Virus record (IMG/VR): IMGVR_UViG_3300044678_000071
Location: 1 to 32,023 of that record
Strand: one strand, 5' to 3'
Source of the DNA: a virus
Length of the DNA: 32,023 bases
Shown here: positions 30,501 through 32,023 of the stretch, in pieces
Layout: every line of letters starts with the position of its first letter
How positions within the stretch are numbered: the first letter of the stretch is position 1
Position numbers and translations under genes: made by a program
Notes under the pieces: generated by a model
The model's input: only the letters and a program-made list of their open reading frames with translations
Databases searched by the model: none
Told to the model about the DNA's origin: nothing

Positions 30501-32023
30501 CTTTGATGGCCTTCTCCAAGAAAGATCTTGGGCAAAAATACAGCCGCGCATACAAAAACGTATATGAGTTCATTGCTTATGCAATGACAGACCCCAAGTT
30601 TCAGGCTGAGTTACAGAAACTCACTGCGCCTGGGCACTTGATTAAATATAGTGATATAAGAGATGAACCGGCTCTAACCGCAGAACAAACTACTGGGCTT
30701 CCGATTAAAGGAACATTCGCTGAAAAGAAATCGGAACAAGCGGAACCCGTTTCATACTCTGCTCTTGGAGACAACCCAAATAACTTGTATGCGGCTTTCG
30801 TTGAAGCTGTCGCTGATGTCATCGGTCTATTTAGACGCGCTGCTACGGTAATCAAGTCTATAGGTGTACCGGCTCAGTTCTTTGAGCAGGGGCGTACAAA
30901 GTCTGCTAAAGAGGTCGAAGAAGACCTTGAGTTGTCTGAAGATGATAAGGCAGAGATTGCCGAAGAGATGGGGGAACGGGCAAAAAATATAAGAAAAGAA
31001 GGCCGCGTCTATAATCCGCTTATTAAAAAAGCCGATGATCTTAATGGAAGATATACAAAACATTTAGCTGACCAAAGGCTTGCTGAAGAACGTTTGGTTA
31101 AAGAAGCCCAGGCTGAGTTCGGGGCTAAGGGGCCAAAGGCTAAAGACTTTGATGCTCTACGTAAGCTAGTAAACGCTAAACCGGAAATGATCCGGTTTCG
31201 TCAGGAAGGTAACCAACTAAGAACAGAGATAGAGAAACTCAATAAAGAACTGCGTGATGCAGATCTTGAAGACTTTGAGATTGAAGAGACCGTAGGGGAT
31301 AAAAAGTACGGGGTGATGTACTCCGTTACCCCCGGTGCTTTAGGTAATCTATTCTTAGAGGTAGCTGGCGCATTTGACACCATCATTGCCGCACCGCCTG
31401 AGGGTGGGATACCTGCATTTACGGTTGGCCCACTTTATGTTGGTGCGCCACAGCAGACACCTGAGCAGCAAGCACAGGCAGAAAAAGAACGCCTCATCAA
31501 TAAGACCGAGAACGACCAGACTAGTTCGTTCAAGCGGTTTGGTGGCGTGATGCGTAATATATTTACCAAGCAAGGCTACAACGATCTAGTACGCAAGGTG
31601 CAGAACCGCACCAGAGAGTTCGTGCTTCTAGAGCGTAACCTCACGCGGCTTGGTATCGCCAATTGGGTTGGCGACAAAATAAATACGATCAACACTGTCT
31701 ACAACAGTGCTATTGGCGTTGCCACCAATAAGAGTAACGAGTTCAAAGAGTTTAATGAAGGCGCGATGGATGCTATCCGTAACATCATGCGTCTGCAGGG
31801 TAAGAAGTACTCAGAAGTCTTGGCTGATTTGCAGATGTACATGACAGGCCTTCACGACCATGAGCGTCGTATGGAGTTGTTCTACAGGAACGTGACACTC
31901 ACCAAGTCAGCCAGTACTCAAAGAGACCTTATATATAAAGAACTTCGTAGCGATGCTTTGGGTAAGCTGCGTAGCAAGAGTGCTAAGGCTGCGGATAGGC
32001 GTGTTAAAGAACTTAAGAACAAG
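27536..32023 (+). CDS. Giant polyvalent-type phage protein with HELVH zincin domain (3' end cut)
   Basis: The frame stays open for 1496 codons to the window end, so the true C-terminus is missing. The start NKDKKGTPDFETVASAYKAL is a pattern I recall at the N-terminus of large phage injected proteins. Hydrophobic Gly/Ala segments at about 135-172, 234-247 and 319-336 may be membrane-active. Coiled and linker regions follow (340-900). LNETAVLHELVHAATVKVI contains HExxH (H956, E957, H960), and E1011 in NVYEFIAYAMTDPKFQ is a likely third zinc ligand. This fits the zincin-like domain of phage polyvalent proteins. The rest is mostly helical. It lies where T7 has gp16. No transglycosylase motif is seen in this part. 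Confidence 0.7.
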   Translation, partial: MATLEQYAQWLVNNKDKKGTPDFETVASAYKALRSQGQIEETFIQPKPEEQSVFRSIADVPLAVGRGAVQGVRMIAEAFGAGNPVAESLVGVEGYIGDLMSAQSKADAQEVSRIMKEAEDKGLGAQLGAALKALTVAPVDLVSQALGTAAPMILGGLAGVGARGVAAGRALTAAEKASTASGVSTGLGATMGAGVVKGTIYSSVKDALMEAGQDEATAEAKAQEAQAYGGENWGSILAGTVLGGVAGRTGVEKMILGRFAAKEGAEQALLPAAGRGAVTEAVPEAVQAGQEKMAENIALQKFADETGEEVPLFRGVAGQAALEGLVGGALGAGVGATTRTRPALVTPTGEPTEPQITEEQRIAAGQVNLGDALAQARAGVTDVGTDGDTDYQAYMAGQTATPATPTAPVTEKPKRGKKAKVELSAEEQKAVDAYNTAEVAAQAEAQKAAIDEQLSLDQEAEAEARQDAREGRARYGAGETLSTPQITEAPVTVEPSTLEIERKARIATAGEFNQIQPPQPLIDLAKKVREADEKANYPAAKATATKLGRRLNGELETFARQVLGRDPSNEDIGKLYSRVDQFIDPSFSAPTETAPETTAAVTAKEESLADKKERLKQAKAARNKVAKGQLDIGETYAQTDEGVALDNEIAQLEDETRMIETYERTRQTLGKSEKNKPWEDLSADEKMVYEDALGTNIVYDETTKEGIVEGLEDIVLGAIGELTAYRKSKGEGKGKKNTAIAAYEINRKAESNYRGINLPRWNLLPEPAKKAFLDKVFSPEESSPSYAGPTYEVQQAGFDAVQELVKEEFATERPELEAAATLKESEAAAQRRVRAEEETEELSLKQKLPEDIVQIIKEPVKGGDTGQKTEKVLEYLRKNAKGVYKGKVKGLLFDYSGLVDKVTSKMNRLVAGSLSGLGLKTKMQYVDTNDFIAYYDAKTDTVYVGNRGLNETAVLHELVHAATVKVISDVKNGTEKNPQRIEAVKRLEALMAFSKKDLGQKYSRAYKNVYEFIAYAMTDPKFQAELQKLTAPGHLIKYSDIRDEPALTAEQTTGLPIKGTFAEKKSEQAEPVSYSALGDNPNNLYAAFVEAVADVIGLFRRAATVIKSIGVPAQFFEQGRTKSAKEVEEDLELSEDDKAEIAEEMGERAKNIRKEGRVYNPLIKKADDLNGRYTKHLADQRLAEERLVKEAQAEFGAKGPKAKDFDALRKLVNAKPEMIRFRQEGNQLRTEIEKLNKELRDADLEDFEIEETVGDKKYGVMYSVTPGALGNLFLEVAGAFDTIIAAPPEGGIPAFTVGPLYVGAPQQTPEQQAQAEKERLINKTENDQTSSFKRFGGVMRNIFTKQGYNDLVRKVQNRTREFVLLERNLTRLGIANWVGDKINTINTVYNSAIGVATNKSNEFKEFNEGAMDAIRNIMRLQGKKYSEVLADLQMYMTGLHDHERRMELFYRNVTLTKSASTQRDLIYKELRSDALGKLRSKSAKAADRRVKELKNK

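Overview
The window is one continuous piece of a tailed double-stranded DNA bacteriophage genome (Caudoviricetes). Every supported gene lies on the + strand and genes are packed tightly, with many ATGA, GTGA, TAATG or 8-bp stop/start overlaps. The content is the virion-structure and lysis half of the genome. I see no replication, integration or packaging genes, no tail tape-measure, sheath or tail-tube protein, no tRNA, no CRISPR array and no insertion sequence. A head-to-tail adaptor, a long nozzle-type tail protein and a set of large Ala/Gln-rich internal proteins point to a short-tailed, podovirus-like particle. Several small genes resemble families I remember mainly from uncultured marine and freshwater phages. 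The host cannot be named from the sequence; the endolysin type and the co-chaperonin fit a bacterial host.

Layout: (1) 28-3437, head block: GroES-like co-chaperonin, scaffold-like coiled-coil protein, conserved phage protein, minor structural protein and a Mu gpT-like major capsid protein. (2) 3438-3580, the longest gap: a strong intrinsic terminator followed by an inverted repeat with a possible pseudoknot, just before the next gene. (3) 3581-7799, a run of small proteins, most of them very rich in lysine, with one connector-like protein and one zinc-ribbon protein among them. (4) 7800-9706, SU10-type adaptor and small virion proteins. (5) 9710-17188, a 15 x 20-residue repeat protein, a tail-fibre-like protein and a 1555-residue beta-rich modular fibre or adhesin. 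(6) 17191-18806, lysis cassette: three membrane proteins (one of the 3-TM holin family) and an M15 zinc peptidase endolysin. (7) 18807-23431, nozzle-like tail protein, a jelly-roll-like protein and a Gly/Ala-rich protein with a conserved C-terminal domain. (8) 23435-32023, four large proteins that look like internal/ejection proteins. The last is a giant polyvalent-type protein with an HExxH metallopeptidase motif and is cut by the window end.

How they may work together: the co-chaperonin next to the scaffold and capsid genes suggests phage-directed capsid folding with the host GroEL. The terminator and structured leader after the capsid gene could separate very high capsid expression from the downstream genes. 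The small basic proteins may be packaged or act in assembly, and the final gene block probably supplies proteins injected with the DNA. The least explained items are the RNA structure behind the capsid gene, the small-basic-protein cluster with a shared GCATKG-type motif and an apparently split two-part domain, the exact 20-residue repeat protein, and the zincin-bearing giant protein.
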